A DNA stretch of 64,000 nucleotides from Lachnocurva sp029100405. Its GTDB lineage: Bacteria > Bacillota > Clostridia > Lachnospirales > Lachnospiraceae. The stretch is taken from contig JBJYZC010000015.1 of assembly GCA_046263755.1 (NCBI GenBank), positions 1 through 64,000 on the forward strand, given 5' to 3'. The notes beneath the pieces are model-generated. The model saw only the letters and a program-made list of their open reading frames with translations, did no database searches and had not been told where the DNA came from. Positions within the stretch are counted from its first letter, which is position 1, and every line of letters starts with the position of its first letter. The position numbers and the translations under genes are program-made. This document shows positions 43,908 through 53,059 of this stretch, one piece after another.

Positions 43908-45323
43908 CTATTTTTCCCTGACCGCTTTTACAAAGCGCCGGATCTTTTCCTTATCTTTATAACCGTCCGTCTCCACAGAACTGCTGACGTCCACCCCATA
44001 GGGATGCAGTATTTTTATCGCCCGGTCTACATTTTCCGAACTAAGGCCACCGGCCAGAAGATAGGGCCGCTTCATTGTTTGGGCCAGGTTCCAGTCGAAG
44101 CTCCGTCCACTGCCGCCAGGCCCGTGATCCAGTAACACCAGATCCGCGGAAGACTTGTTTGCAGCCAAAAGATCGGCCGGGCTCTCGATTCGAAAGGCCT
44201 TGATGATCCGAATCTTTGGAAGCTTAGCGCGAAGATCTGCAATGTCCTTCTCGCTCTCCTGTCCATGCAGCTGAATGGTTCGGATCCCGGTCACCTGAAC
44301 AGCCTTTCGGATCTCCTCAACGCTTGCATTGGCAAAAACGCCGACCGGCTCGATCCTTCGGTCCAAGTGTTTTATCAATTCGCATGCTTTCTCATATGAA
44401 ATGAATCTCCGTCTCCCCGGGACAAATATAAACCCTGCCCAGTCGGGACACATCAGATTTACTGCTTCAATATCAGAGGGTCTTTGCATACCGCAGATCT
44501 TGATCTTCGTTTGGGCTTTTACGTCTGTGCCCAGAAGCTTTTGGATCTCCGCTCTCTGGTCTTTCGCCCGCATCAGCTGTTCGCCGATCAAGGCGGCATG
44601 GATATGATCCGCTTCCAGAGCCTCAATATCTTCTCTCGTATGAATCCCGCTTTCTGCCACAAAAATTGCACTTTCCGATGCATATTTCCTTAATCGTCCG
44701 GCATTATGGATATCCACGGTGAAATCTTTCAGATTCCGATTGTTGACGCCGATCACTCTGGCTCCTGCCAGGCCTGCCATTTCGACTTCTTTCTCATCAT
44801 GGGCTTCGACCAGGGCGCTTAGCCCAAGAGAATCCGTGATCGCGATCCATTCCCGGAGGGTCTCTATTTCCAGAAGGGAACAGATCAAAAGGACGGCAGA
44901 TGCGCCGAGCGTCTTTGCCTGGTAGATCATATAAGGATCCACCGTGAAATCTTTCCGCAAAACGGGAATTGAAACTGTTGACGCAATCTCTGTCAGATAC
45001 CGGTCTTCCCCCAGAAACCACTTTGGTTCCGTCAGGCAGGAGATTGCCGATGCCCCGCCTTCTTCATACCTTTTTGCGATTTCCAGATATGGAAAATCCG
45101 GGGAGATCAAACCCTTGGAGGGGGAAGCCTTCTTACATTCGCAAATCAGCTGCATGCCGGGTCTTTTGAGATTCTTCTCAAAAAGAAACTTCTTTTCTTC
45201 CGAAGTCTTTTGTGCCATATCCTCTGCCTGTCGTCTGACTTCTTCCAACGGAAGGCTTTTCTCGGCAAGTCTTACTCTGTATCTGGCATGATCCGCCAGC
45301 TGATCGAGAATTGTTTCTGCCAT
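43908..45323 (-). CDS. trpCF: TrpC-TrpF fusion (IGP synthase / PRA isomerase)
   Basis: 471 aa. The N-terminal half (~1-255) is indole-3-glycerol phosphate synthase (PSKGLISPDF, VLRKDFTVDPYMI, NNRNLKDFTVD, VAESGIHTRED); the C-terminal half (~270-471) is phosphoribosylanthranilate isomerase (KIKICGMQRP, FVPGRRRFIS, QLHGQES, LLAGGLSSENV, DVSSSVET). The fused form is known from enterobacteria and some Clostridia. It catalyses steps three and four of tryptophan synthesis. Confidence 0.94.
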   Translation of the reverse strand: MAETILDQLADHARYRVRLAEKSLPLEEVRRQAEDMAQKTSEEKKFLFEKNLKRPGMQLICECKKASPSKGLISPDFPYLEIAKRYEEGGASAISCLTEPKWFLGEDRYLTEIASTVSIPVLRKDFTVDPYMIYQAKTLGASAVLLICSLLEIETLREWIAITDSLGLSALVEAHDEKEVEMAGLAGARVIGVNNRNLKDFTVDIHNAGRLRKYASESAIFVAESGIHTREDIEALEADHIHAALIGEQLMRAKDQRAEIQKLLGTDVKAQTKIKICGMQRPSDIEAVNLMCPDWAGFIFVPGRRRFISYEKACELIKHLDRRIEPVGVFANASVEEIRKAVQVTGIRTIQLHGQESEKDIADLRAKLPKIRIIKAFRIESPADLLAANKSSADLVLLDHGPGGSGRSFDWNLAQTMKRPYLLAGGLSSENVDRAIKILHPYGVDVSSSVETDGYKDKEKIRRFVKAVREK

Positions 45324-45335
45324 GTCTCTGTCCTC

Positions 45336-46358
45336 TTACAAATTCGACTCACGAATGACATTTTCCAGAGTTTCCAGCGCTTTTCCGCTATCGATCTGAT
45401 CAGATGCCAATTTGACTCCGGAAGCAATACTATCAGCCTTTCCTGCAATATAGAGTGCTGCACCCGCATTCATAAGAACAATGGTCCTCTTAGTTCCCCG
45501 CTCTTTTCCAGACAGGACCTCTCTTGTGATCCTGGCATTCTCTTTGGGACTTCCGCCGATGATGTCTTCCTTCCTGCCTCTGGTCAGACCGAAGTCCTCC
45601 GGCTTTATCACACTGGTTCGATAAAAGCCTTCCCGAAGCTCACAGACAGTTGTCGGAGCGGATGCGGAGATCTCATCCATCTGATCCTGACCATGGACGA
45701 CCAGAGCCCGCTTCACTCCAAGGGAAGAAAGGACCTTGGCCACCGGCTCAACCAGATATTCATCATAGACACCAAGAAGGAAGAATTCCGGTTTTGCGGG
45801 ATTGGTCAGAGGTCCGAGAATATTGAAAACCGTACGAATGCCAAGTTCCTTCCGAATCGGACCGACATATTTCATTGCGGAATGATATTTCTGGGCAAAG
45901 AGAAAACAGAAACCGGTCTTTTCCAGCATTTCCCGGCACTTGTCCGGATCTTCGTTGATATTGATTCCCAAAGCCTCCAGGCAATCGGCGGTTCCGGAAA
46001 GAGAACTTGCTGCCCGGTTTCCGTGTTTTGCGACCTTGACTCCAGTAGAAGCAATTACCATGGCGCTTGTGGTGGAAATATTGAAGCTATGAGATCCGTC
46101 TCCGCCGGTTCCGACGATATCCAGAACCTCCATGCCCGGATGCTCCACCGGAGTTGCAAGACTCCGCATAGCTTCTGCACAACCGGAAATCTCATCGATG
46201 GTTTCTGCTTTTGTTGACTTGGTGGAGAGCGCGGCAAGGAATGCGGCATTTAATACCGGTGTTGTTTTGCCGCTCATAATTTCCAACATGACCTCTTTCG
46301 CCTCGTCATAGGTCAGATCCTTTTTGTCGACGACTTTCTTAATTGCTTCTTCAATCAT
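45336..46358 (-). CDS. trpD: Anthranilate phosphoribosyltransferase
   Basis: Transfers phosphoribose to anthranilate. GTGGDGSHSFNISTTSA (PRPP-binding), KHGNRAASSLSG, and NILGPLTNPAKP are visible; 340 aa. The ATG at 46358 follows AAAGGAGG. First gene of the operon behind the T-box. trpE and trpG, normally just upstream, are not in the window. Confidence 0.95.
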   Translation of the reverse strand: MIEEAIKKVVDKKDLTYDEAKEVMLEIMSGKTTPVLNAAFLAALSTKSTKAETIDEISGCAEAMRSLATPVEHPGMEVLDIVGTGGDGSHSFNISTTSAMVIASTGVKVAKHGNRAASSLSGTADCLEALGININEDPDKCREMLEKTGFCFLFAQKYHSAMKYVGPIRKELGIRTVFNILGPLTNPAKPEFFLLGVYDEYLVEPVAKVLSSLGVKRALVVHGQDQMDEISASAPTTVCELREGFYRTSVIKPEDFGLTRGRKEDIIGGSPKENARITREVLSGKERGTKRTIVLMNAGAALYIAGKADSIASGVKLASDQIDSGKALETLENVIRESNL

Positions 46359-46432
46359 TTTGCTGCCTCCTTTGAAATAACGATCCAAGGGTCAGCTGGT
46401 ATTTTCCGCCGCTGAATTTTCCCAATAAAAAA

Positions 46433-46715
46433 GTCCCTGACAGAAGTAGCCAATACTTCTGTCAAGGACGAATAAATTCGCGGTGCCACCTTGATTCACG
46501 GATCACCCGTGCACTTAGCAGGATACCAACATATCCCTGACCCTTAACGCAGGTCCTTACGTCACAACCTACTTCCGCAAAAATTACGATTCGGCCGTGC
46601 CCTCAGCGGTCCATCCACAGTCGGGTGTTCTGCCCGTTTCCATCCTCCGGGCTCTCTGTCAGATCCTCTTTCTGCTTCTTCTCCGCTTCAACGGTTTAAA
46701 GTGTTTCTGTTGTTG
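46433..46715 (-). promoter_or_regulatory. T-box leader of the trp operon
   Basis: Minus-strand AAGGTGGCACCGCGAA (46478-46494) is the T-box, which pairs with the acceptor end of uncharged tRNA. A strong terminator follows: TCCTTGACAGAAGTA and TACTTCTGTCAGGGA (46433-46469) with T6. The ~200-nt part before the T-box should form stem I; TGG triplets there (for example in CTGTGGATGG) suit a tryptophan specifier, though I could not fold the loop with certainty. Confidence 0.88.
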
Positions 46716-46721
46716 TCGCCT

Positions 46722-46750
46722 ATTCTAGACTCCTTATTCGAAAAATGCAA
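46722..46750 (-). promoter_or_regulatory. trp operon promoter
   Basis: Minus-strand TTGCAT, 17-bp spacer, TAGAAT, just upstream of the T-box leader. Confidence 0.65.
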
Positions 46751-47192
46751 GGGGAATTTTAAAAAGTTTAGTGAAAGCCAAAATGCGAAAGCCAAAATTC
46801 GGCTCGACTAATGTTTCGAATTACATTTGCTTCGAATGGAATTCGGTGCTTTCTTTTATGTTGCTATTACATTTTTATACTTCTTTATCTTATTTTATAT
46901 TGATTTATATTAATTTGTATTTTCAGATGGTTTTTTATTTTTTATTTGGATTCTACTTCTGTTTTATATTAAATTTTATAAGCATTAACAAGAGTATTCA
47001 TTACAAAGGATACTGTTTGCCATTCAAAGATGGAGACCGGTTCACACCACCAGAGACATAATTCAGTGGGCTATTATAGTCTTATCTGTCGATTCGAATG
47101 ACTAGAATGAAACTAAAAGATGACAGGCATCAATCATTCGTTGCTTGAATTTTCCGAGAATTGAGATTATTTTTAAGTCAGTAAATGACAAA
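46751..47192. other. AT-rich gene-free region before the nitrilase gene
   Basis: 46840-46990 is extremely T-rich on the + strand. A 96-codon frame at 46771 has no ribosome site and encodes a Phe/Tyr-heavy product best explained by composition. It may be a decayed gene or a curved promoter region. Confidence 0.4.
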
Positions 47193-47237
47193 GGCGTCGG
47201 GAAGAGGATTTGAATTCCTCTTTGCGGCGTCTTTTTT
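47193..47237 (+). terminator. Terminator-like hairpin in the nitrilase leader
   Basis: A long stem (GGCGTCGGGAAGAGGA with TCCTCTTTGCGGCGTC, with wobbles and one mismatch) ends in T6, only 56 bp before the nitrilase start. It may attenuate the gene or end an upstream transcript. Confidence 0.6.
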
Positions 47238-47292
47238 GTTTCACCCCGGGGAGCAGATGGTTTTACTTTCTAAGAAATGGAGGAAGCGTCCT

Positions 47293-48300
47293 ATGGCATC
47301 ATATCCCAAGTATAAAGTAGCAGCAGTACAGGCAGCTCCGGTTTATCTCGATCTTCCGGCTACAGTTGACAAGTCCGTAAAGATTATCACGGAGGCAGCA
47401 AAGAACGGCGCTAAGCTGATCGGCTTCCCGGAAGGATTCCTCCCCGGCTATCCCTGGTTTGCATTTCTCGGAAGAGCACTGGATTACGTACCGAGATTCT
47501 ATCATCAGCTGTATCTGAATGCGGTTGAAGTTCCCAGCGACGCACTGGCAAAGATCAGCCAGGCAGCCCGCGATAATGACATCTATGTCTGCATTTCCGG
47601 TTCCGAAAAGGATGGCGGATCTCTTTACCTGACCCAGTTCTGGTTCAATAATAAGGGTGATCTCATCGGCAAGCACAGGAAGATGCGTGTTTCCGTTGCC
47701 GAGCGTCTGATCTGGGGCGACGGTTCCGGTTCCCTGATGCCGGTATTCGATACCGAGCTCGGCAGACTCGGCGGATGCCAGTGCTGGGAGCATGATGTTG
47801 CTCTCGATGTCGCTGCCATGAATGCTCAGAATGAGCAGGTTCATGTTGCTTCCTGGCCCGGTTATTTCGATGACGATATTGCAAGTAAGGCATACGCCAT
47901 CCAGACCGGCACCTTCGTTCTGATGACAAGCTCCGTCTATGATGACAGACTCTACACCATGCTCTGCACTGACGAGGATGGAAATCTTGAGGAAGACCGT
48001 CTGGCTTACTTCAAGACTCTGAAGCAGGGCCACACCGCCATCATCGGGCCGGACGGAAATCTCCGCAGTGACTATGTTCCTTCCGGCCAGGAGGGCATCG
48101 CCTATGCAGATATCGATCTGGAGGATATCATCGATTACAAGTACGGATTCGATGCAGCCGGCCACTACCGCAATCAGTATCTGACCCTGAACTTCTACCG
48201 CGAGCCGCATCCCTTCTGCAATTATGTCGGCGACGGCAAGCAGGAGCCGATTCCCTATGATGCACTGCAGCCCGGCAGCACAGAAGATTCTCAGGAATAA
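47293..48300 (+). CDS. Nitrilase-family carbon-nitrogen hydrolase
   Basis: 335 aa, branch 1 (true nitrilase type). The Glu-Lys-Cys triad is readable: E47 in GFPEGFLPGYPW, K130 in KHRKM, C164 in GGCQCWEH. Such enzymes hydrolyse organic nitriles to acids and ammonia without added cofactors and often form spirals. GGAGGA lies eight bases before the ATG; the frame is open further upstream but includes the terminator hairpin. A LysR regulator and an MFS transporter follow, suggesting a small catabolic or detoxifying unit. Confidence 0.88.
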   Translation: MASYPKYKVAAVQAAPVYLDLPATVDKSVKIITEAAKNGAKLIGFPEGFLPGYPWFAFLGRALDYVPRFYHQLYLNAVEVPSDALAKISQAARDNDIYVCISGSEKDGGSLYLTQFWFNNKGDLIGKHRKMRVSVAERLIWGDGSGSLMPVFDTELGRLGGCQCWEHDVALDVAAMNAQNEQVHVASWPGYFDDDIASKAYAIQTGTFVLMTSSVYDDRLYTMLCTDEDGNLEEDRLAYFKTLKQGHTAIIGPDGNLRSDYVPSGQEGIAYADIDLEDIIDYKYGFDAAGHYRNQYLTLNFYREPHPFCNYVGDGKQEPIPYDALQPGSTEDSQE

Positions 48301-48390
48301 TTGAATGAAAAGTAAAAAGTACTAGAATAAATGGGGAAGTCTGGAAACAGGCTTCCTCTTTTGTCATCTTAAAAAAGGAGGGTCAGACAT

Positions 48391-49275
48391 ATGAACCTAT
48401 CGGATCTACGCTATTTTGTGCAGGTCTGCGACGACCACAGCATTTCACAGGCAGCGGAGCATTTCTTCATGACACCCCAGGGCATCAGTAAGGCTGTCCG
48501 CCGTATGGAAGAGGAAGTGGGTACGGATCTTCTGCTGCGAAGCCAAAGCGGTGTTCATATGACAGAATACGGGCAGATTTTCTACGACCATGCCATCCAG
48601 ATTCTTCAGGAATCTGATCAGGCCCAGCAGGAAATTGACAGTCTGAAAGCGCAGAATCTAGGCCTTTTAAAACTTGTCTCGGCCTTCGGCATCCTCCGCT
48701 ATCTGACCCCGGCCTTTATTCATGCCTTTACGGATGCAAATCCGGCCGTTCACCTCGACTATACGGAATTCCCGGATTCCTATATTGAAAATAAGGTTCT
48801 GGACGGAGAATACGATATCGGCCTGACGCCATTCAAGACGGAAAAACCGGACCTGGTCTATCTTTCCCTATTCTCCAAGGAAATTTACTTCATCGTTCAT
48901 CCGGGGAGCCGCTTCTATGACAGAAAGGAAGTCTCGATTCGGGAGGTCCTTTCCGAGCCTCTGGTTCTAGAAAATGACCATTTTCTGATCCATCATCTGC
49001 TTTTTGATACTGCAGCCAGGGAAGGAGTCACCATCAATCCCTATTTCAACACCAGCGGATTCAGCCTCTGCTATAAGCTCTGCCTGAAAGGTGAGGCAAA
49101 TACGGCCTCCATGGATTTCATCTTTGACGATATGGCTCAGGACGGCCTCCGCAGGATTCCTTTTACGGAGCATCCCATGTGGCCGGTCGCCCTGATTCAT
49201 AAAAAGGATCTGCCGATCTCGGAGAGCATGAAGGCCTTTATAATGCATACGACGAAGTGGAAGGAGTGGCTGTAA
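48391..49275 (+). CDS. LysR-family transcriptional regulator
   Basis: 294 aa: an N-terminal winged helix-turn-helix (YFVQVCDDHSISQAAEHFFM, ~residues 7-60) and a C-terminal ligand-binding domain. AAAAGGAGGG precedes the ATG. It lies downstream of the nitrilase gene in the same direction and convergent with the MFS gene; the likely role is control of these two genes in response to substrate. Confidence 0.9.
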   Translation: MNLSDLRYFVQVCDDHSISQAAEHFFMTPQGISKAVRRMEEEVGTDLLLRSQSGVHMTEYGQIFYDHAIQILQESDQAQQEIDSLKAQNLGLLKLVSAFGILRYLTPAFIHAFTDANPAVHLDYTEFPDSYIENKVLDGEYDIGLTPFKTEKPDLVYLSLFSKEIYFIVHPGSRFYDRKEVSIREVLSEPLVLENDHFLIHHLLFDTAAREGVTINPYFNTSGFSLCYKLCLKGEANTASMDFIFDDMAQDGLRRIPFTEHPMWPVALIHKKDLPISESMKAFIMHTTKWKEWL

Positions 49276-49281
49276 GCTTAA

Positions 49282-50448
49282 TCAGGCCTTCTCTTTTACT
49301 TTGATCATCCGATAGGCATACTCCAGCATGCCCAGATTCAGAACTGCAAAGATCAGAAGATAAACGGGCATAATCCCAATGCCGATCCACTGCTGGAGAT
49401 TTCCGAAGGCCATGGGCATAAAGGTGCTACCGACATAGGCCGATGCCATCTGAAGGCCGATGACTGCGGCGCTGTTTCTTTTTCCGAAGTTAACCGGCGC
49501 CATATGCTGAATGGCCGGATATACCGGTCCCATTCCGGTACCGATCACTACAAATCCGACAGCCGCCAGCTGATAGCCCTGGACGGGAACCATGACCATC
49601 AGAATTCCGGCGAGCTCGATTGCAATACCGATCCGAATCCTTGCCTTGTCACCGATCATATTCGAGATAAAGCCGCAGATCAGCCGTCCCAGCATCAGGC
49701 CTCCGAAAACAAGAGACCCAAAGGATGCAATCTGCCCCTTGCTGAGTCCCTGCTTAACTCCGGCAAAATAGCTGGAGGTCCACAGAAAGCTGGTGGCTTC
49801 TCCGGAGCAGTAGGCAAAGAAGGCAATCAGGGTAGGAATGACGCCCGGAATGCGGATGGCCTCCCGGATGCCGCTGCTTTCTTCGACTTCTTCTCCATCT
49901 TTCGGATCATTTTTCTTCCAAAGGGGAAGAGATAAAATGCAGACCAGAAGGATACCTGTCTGAATATAGGCCGTCCACCAGTAGCCCTCATTCCATCTGG
50001 CCACCCGGAGAGCCTGACCCATGATCATCGGGCTGATGACGGCTCCGATCCCGTAAAAGCAGTGAAGGAAATTCATAACCGACCCGGAGAAATTGCTGGC
50101 CACATAGTTATTGATGGAGGCATCAATCGCACCGGCACCCAGACCATAAGGCACAGCGAAAAGGAAGAACATCCAGTAGGCATTGCATACAGAAAATCCC
50201 AGAAGCCCAAGAATGGTAAGAAAGATGGAGATGATCACAATCCACTTGGTATGAAGCTTCCTCATGATTCTCGGACTTACCAGTGCCGAAATAATGGTCA
50301 TAAAGGATATGGTCATGGAAATATAGCCCGCATAGGACGAAGGCACTCCCAGATCCACATGCATGGCCGGCCAGCCGGAACCCAGAAGCGAATCCGGCAG
50401 TCCCAGACTGATAAAAATCAGATAAATAACCGCGATCAAAAGTCCCAT
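49282..50448 (-). CDS. Major facilitator superfamily transporter
   Basis: 388 aa with about twelve membrane helices. LGLPDSLLGSGWPAMHVDLG at the N-terminus resembles the FucP/YfkF-type sugar and metabolite symporters, and PYGLGAGAIDASIN is the matching loop in the first half. Substrate unknown. GAGGTGAAAG precedes the ATG. Convergent with the LysR gene, 6 bp apart; with the nitrilase gene it may handle the same compound. Confidence 0.88.
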   Translation of the reverse strand: MGLLIAVIYLIFISLGLPDSLLGSGWPAMHVDLGVPSSYAGYISMTISFMTIISALVSPRIMRKLHTKWIVIISIFLTILGLLGFSVCNAYWMFFLFAVPYGLGAGAIDASINNYVASNFSGSVMNFLHCFYGIGAVISPMIMGQALRVARWNEGYWWTAYIQTGILLVCILSLPLWKKNDPKDGEEVEESSGIREAIRIPGVIPTLIAFFAYCSGEATSFLWTSSYFAGVKQGLSKGQIASFGSLVFGGLMLGRLICGFISNMIGDKARIRIGIAIELAGILMVMVPVQGYQLAAVGFVVIGTGMGPVYPAIQHMAPVNFGKRNSAAVIGLQMASAYVGSTFMPMAFGNLQQWIGIGIMPVYLLIFAVLNLGMLEYAYRMIKVKEKA

Positions 50449-50592
50449 AATCTTTCACCTCAAATTGATTATAAAGGAAATGTCTACCCGTATCATAATA
50501 AATTGAACTTCTCTGCCTAATATTGTTATAGTTGGAATTACTGATAGAAGGACAGCGACAGCCGTAAAAATTCTAATTTTGTGAGGGCTTTC

Positions 50593-50751
50593 ATGATTAA
50601 TTTTGAATCAATTACATCGCTGAACTCTTATGTACGCACAAACGAAATGACCAGAAAATGGTCAGAAAAGAAGATGACCGCAAAGGATGCGTTGGAACTG
50701 TATCAGCGCCGTGATGAATCCAAAAAGTTGTTCAGGGGAGATAAGTCATAA
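50593..50751 (+). CDS. Short 52-residue protein, possible gene remnant
   Basis: ATG at 50593 follows GAGGG. The product (start MINFESITSL, later MTRKWSEKKMTAKDALELYQ) is helical and charged, reminiscent of small proteins of integrative elements, but no family is certain. The stop codon falls at the border of a solo dispersed repeat, so the gene may have been cut by it. Confidence 0.5.
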   Translation: MINFESITSLNSYVRTNEMTRKWSEKKMTAKDALELYQRRDESKKLFRGDKS

Positions 50752-50795
50752 AACACGCATGATTTTCAAAAGATTTCATATATCGATTTTCCATA
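50752..50795 (-). repeat. Solo copy of the dispersed ~70-bp repeat
   Basis: An inverted-orientation core (CACGCATGATTTTC, AAAAGATTTCATATATCGAT) starts directly after the stop of the 52-codon gene. No partner copy is adjacent. Confidence 0.8.
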
Positions 50796-50903
50796 CCAAA
50801 AAACATTCTTATGTGCTAACCTATATGATTAATAGAAACAGGTTATCTGCAAGGATCCCTGGATTTCTGCATCTTCGGATATCTTCGGGTTTCTCGGACT
50901 TGC

Positions 50904-51887
50904 ATGAGAAATATAGACCACCCCTTCAATCATAGAAAAGGACAGCAATTGTTGGATCATTGGAAAAAGCAACTACAATTCATCTTACATAAAATCCCCT
51001 TTCGTCCCCTGATCATCATTCTCGTTCTTGCCGTATGCCTTGGATTTGGCATATCCAATATGAAGATCGAGCCGAAAAGTCAGGGAGAGAAAAACCAAAA
51101 TCAGGTTGAGATCCTGAAAGGGCAAAATGACACGACTGGAAAAGACAAGAATACTGACAAAAATTCCAAAGGTATAACATCTGGTAAAGATAATAATAAA
51201 AACAAAGAAAATAAAGACAATAAAGACAATAAAGAGTCCTCTAACTCTGCAAATTCTTTGACCGAGTCCTCTAACTCTACAAATTCTGTGGCCGAGTCTT
51301 CTAACTCCACAAAATCTTTGACCGAATCCTCTGCCTCAAAAGGCTCCTCAAAAAGTGCCTCAATCTCTGTCCCTTCCGCTTCTTCTCCTACCCCTTCCGC
51401 TGCTTCTGCCGCCTCCCTAGGTTCTGACTCAAGTGTCTCCCCTCAAGCCCCAGGCAGTGCCAAACAAAGCGGATCCTCTGCCGAGACAAATGACTCTTCT
51501 CCTCAGGTCCCTGCCAGTTATCAGGTCAGTCTGGAGATCCAGTGTCGGTCCGTCAGCGGTGATAATTCACCAGTAACCGATCCGACTGCTCTGGAACGAA
51601 TCCATGCCCTGAACCAGGGGGAGATTTTGAATGCCAATGTCACACTGTCTTCCGGCGAAAGCGTCTATACGGCCCTGGTCAAGGCCACGCAGGCAGCCAA
51701 TATCGAAATGGGAGCCCGCGACACCCAATACGGGGTCTATATTTATGAAATTAACTATCTCCGGGAAAAGATGGCAGGCCCAGGCTCCGGCTGGATGTAT
51801 AGTGTAAACGGGAAAATACCGAACAAGGGCTGCGGAGCTTACTATCCATCCGCCGGCGACCGGATCGTTTTCTTTTATGTGACCTGA
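50904..51887 (+). CDS. Membrane-anchored DUF4430 protein, putative cobalamin-binding surface protein
   Basis: 327 aa. A basic N-terminus and one hydrophobic signal anchor (RPLIIILVLAVCLGFGI, ~residues 34-50) are followed by a long Lys/Asn then Ser/Thr-rich stalk with repeats (~60-200), and a C-terminal DUF4430 domain (~205-327; GSGWMYSVNGKIPNKGCGAYYP). DUF4430 resembles the C-terminal domain of transcobalamin and intrinsic factor. It lies just before an ECF transporter and B12-dependent enzymes, which supports a role in binding cobalamins. No strong ribosome site precedes the ATG; TTG near 50946 is an alternative start. Confidence 0.78.
   Translation: MRNIDHPFNHRKGQQLLDHWKKQLQFILHKIPFRPLIIILVLAVCLGFGISNMKIEPKSQGEKNQNQVEILKGQNDTTGKDKNTDKNSKGITSGKDNNKNKENKDNKDNKESSNSANSLTESSNSTNSVAESSNSTKSLTESSASKGSSKSASISVPSASSPTPSAASAASLGSDSSVSPQAPGSAKQSGSSAETNDSSPQVPASYQVSLEIQCRSVSGDNSPVTDPTALERIHALNQGEILNANVTLSSGESVYTALVKATQAANIEMGARDTQYGVYIYEINYLREKMAGPGSGWMYSVNGKIPNKGCGAYYPSAGDRIVFFYVT
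50908..50919 (+). repeat. Exact 12-mer motif GAAATATAGACC
   Basis: Covers codons 2-5 of the DUF4430 gene as set from the ATG at 50904. Confidence 0.8.
51238..51345 (+). repeat. 30-bp coding repeats in the stalk of the DUF4430 protein
   Basis: Three to four copies of a unit for TESSNSTNSL, period 30 bp, differing at third codon positions. Confidence 0.8.
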
Positions 51888-51899
51888 TGATAGCGGGGT

Positions 51900-51926
51900 A
51901 TCCTATTCTGTGATAGGATTTTTTTA
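51900..51926 (+). terminator. Terminator after the DUF4430 gene
   Basis: ATCCTAT and ATAGGAT with T7 after. It separates the DUF4430 gene from ecfT. Confidence 0.7.
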
Positions 51927-51956
51927 TCTCCAATTTCATAAAATAAAAACGGGTGA

Positions 51957-51971
51957 CAAAAGTACCTTTTG
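51957..51971. promoter_or_regulatory. Dyad CAAAAG-TAC-CTTTTG upstream of ecfT
   Basis: A perfect 6-bp inverted repeat 50 bp before the ecfT start; the surrounding AACTCATTGA is shared with a site at 4869 before the NlpC/P60 gene. Could be an operator. Confidence 0.4.
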
Positions 51972-52021
51972 CAACTCATTGATGATCATTCGTAGTCTCC
52001 CACGCTGACAAGGGGATTTCT

Positions 52022-53059
52022 ATGTCGACTTTGGAAAATTCTGCAAAAACAATAATTTCAAACCGGGATATCCACCCTCTCTCCCTCTTTTTCTTCTATC
52101 TCTTTGTCATTCTCTGCCCCATGTTCTCCCTCCACCCCCTTCTTCTATCCCTCTCCTTCGTCATGGGCGCAATCTATGTAAGGGTCCTCTTCGACCGGCA
52201 GACTCTGATGAAAAGTCTCCTTTCCTTCCCGCCTTTCGCCCTTCTTCTGGTCCTGATCAATGGCCTGACCAGCCACTATGGTGAAAGCATTCTTTTTTAT
52301 ATCAATGGAAACCGTATCACTCTGGAAGCCCTGCTTCGCGGCTTTTTCATGGCCCTGGCTCTCTGGGCCGTCCTGCTCTGGTGTCTGAACTTTCAAAAAG
52401 TTCTAAGCCGGGATAAATTGATCTGGCTTTTTTCTGCCTGGGCCCCTCGCCTGGGCTTAACCATCTCTATGGTCCTCCACTATCTGCCCAATCTACGAAG
52501 ACGTTTCCAGGAGGTCCATGATGCAGAGCTTGCCATGGGCCACGAAGGTCATAGCCGGATGCAGAAGATCCGCCAGTCCTCGATCGAATTCTCGACAGTT
52601 CTAAGCTGGTCTCTGGAAAGTGCCATCGAAACCGGTGATTCCATGGATGCCCGGGGCTATGCCCTCCACCATAAGACAAGCTATAACCGCTTTCACTGGA
52701 ATTCAAGATCCCTTTGCTTTCTGATCCTGACCCTGATCCTCGGCCCTCTTTCTCTGACGGGCACCATCCGCCTTCGCAGTGCGATCCGTTTCTACCCCAC
52801 CTTCGCCTTATCCAAAGCCGGCCCCGGCATGGTTTTCACGGCCTTGGTCTATTTTTGCCTGACTGCCCTGCCCCTGCTTACGAGCCAGATGCCTCTTAGA
52901 GCCCAGACTGCCCTGCCCCTGCTCTCGAACTCCAGACAGGAGAAAGGGCCGGTCGATCCGGGCCTGCTTTCCAATCTTACCCGGGCAGACAGCCAGTCCA
53001 CCCCTTCCCACAGATCGGATCGGATCCGACGGAAACCGCAGAAAGGAGGCCATCAATGA
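52022..53059 (+). CDS. ecfT: ECF transporter transmembrane component
   Basis: 345 aa. Five to six membrane segments lie in residues ~20-130 and 225-300; between them is the cytosolic coupling region with the DSMDARGY motif, which contacts the ATPases. The C-terminal tail contains a repeated TALPLL segment, a 48-bp near-duplication (52862 and 52910), and then basic residues. The stop overlaps the next gene (ATGA), so EcfT and EcfA are coupled. Forms the shared module for a substrate-binding S component. Confidence 0.92.
   Translation: MSTLENSAKTIISNRDIHPLSLFFFYLFVILCPMFSLHPLLLSLSFVMGAIYVRVLFDRQTLMKSLLSFPPFALLLVLINGLTSHYGESILFYINGNRITLEALLRGFFMALALWAVLLWCLNFQKVLSRDKLIWLFSAWAPRLGLTISMVLHYLPNLRRRFQEVHDAELAMGHEGHSRMQKIRQSSIEFSTVLSWSLESAIETGDSMDARGYALHHKTSYNRFHWNSRSLCFLILTLILGPLSLTGTIRLRSAIRFYPTFALSKAGPGMVFTALVYFCLTALPLLTSQMPLRAQTALPLLSNSRQEKGPVDPGLLSNLTRADSQSTPSHRSDRIRRKPQKGGHQ

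Noticed and set aside
46771..47061. 96-residue membrane-like protein
   Set aside because: No ribosome binding site; the hydrophobic residues follow from a T-rich stretch.
50449..50903. Cobalamin riboswitch before the DUF4430 gene
   Set aside because: No B12-box-like sequence was recognised on either strand; also none before metH.
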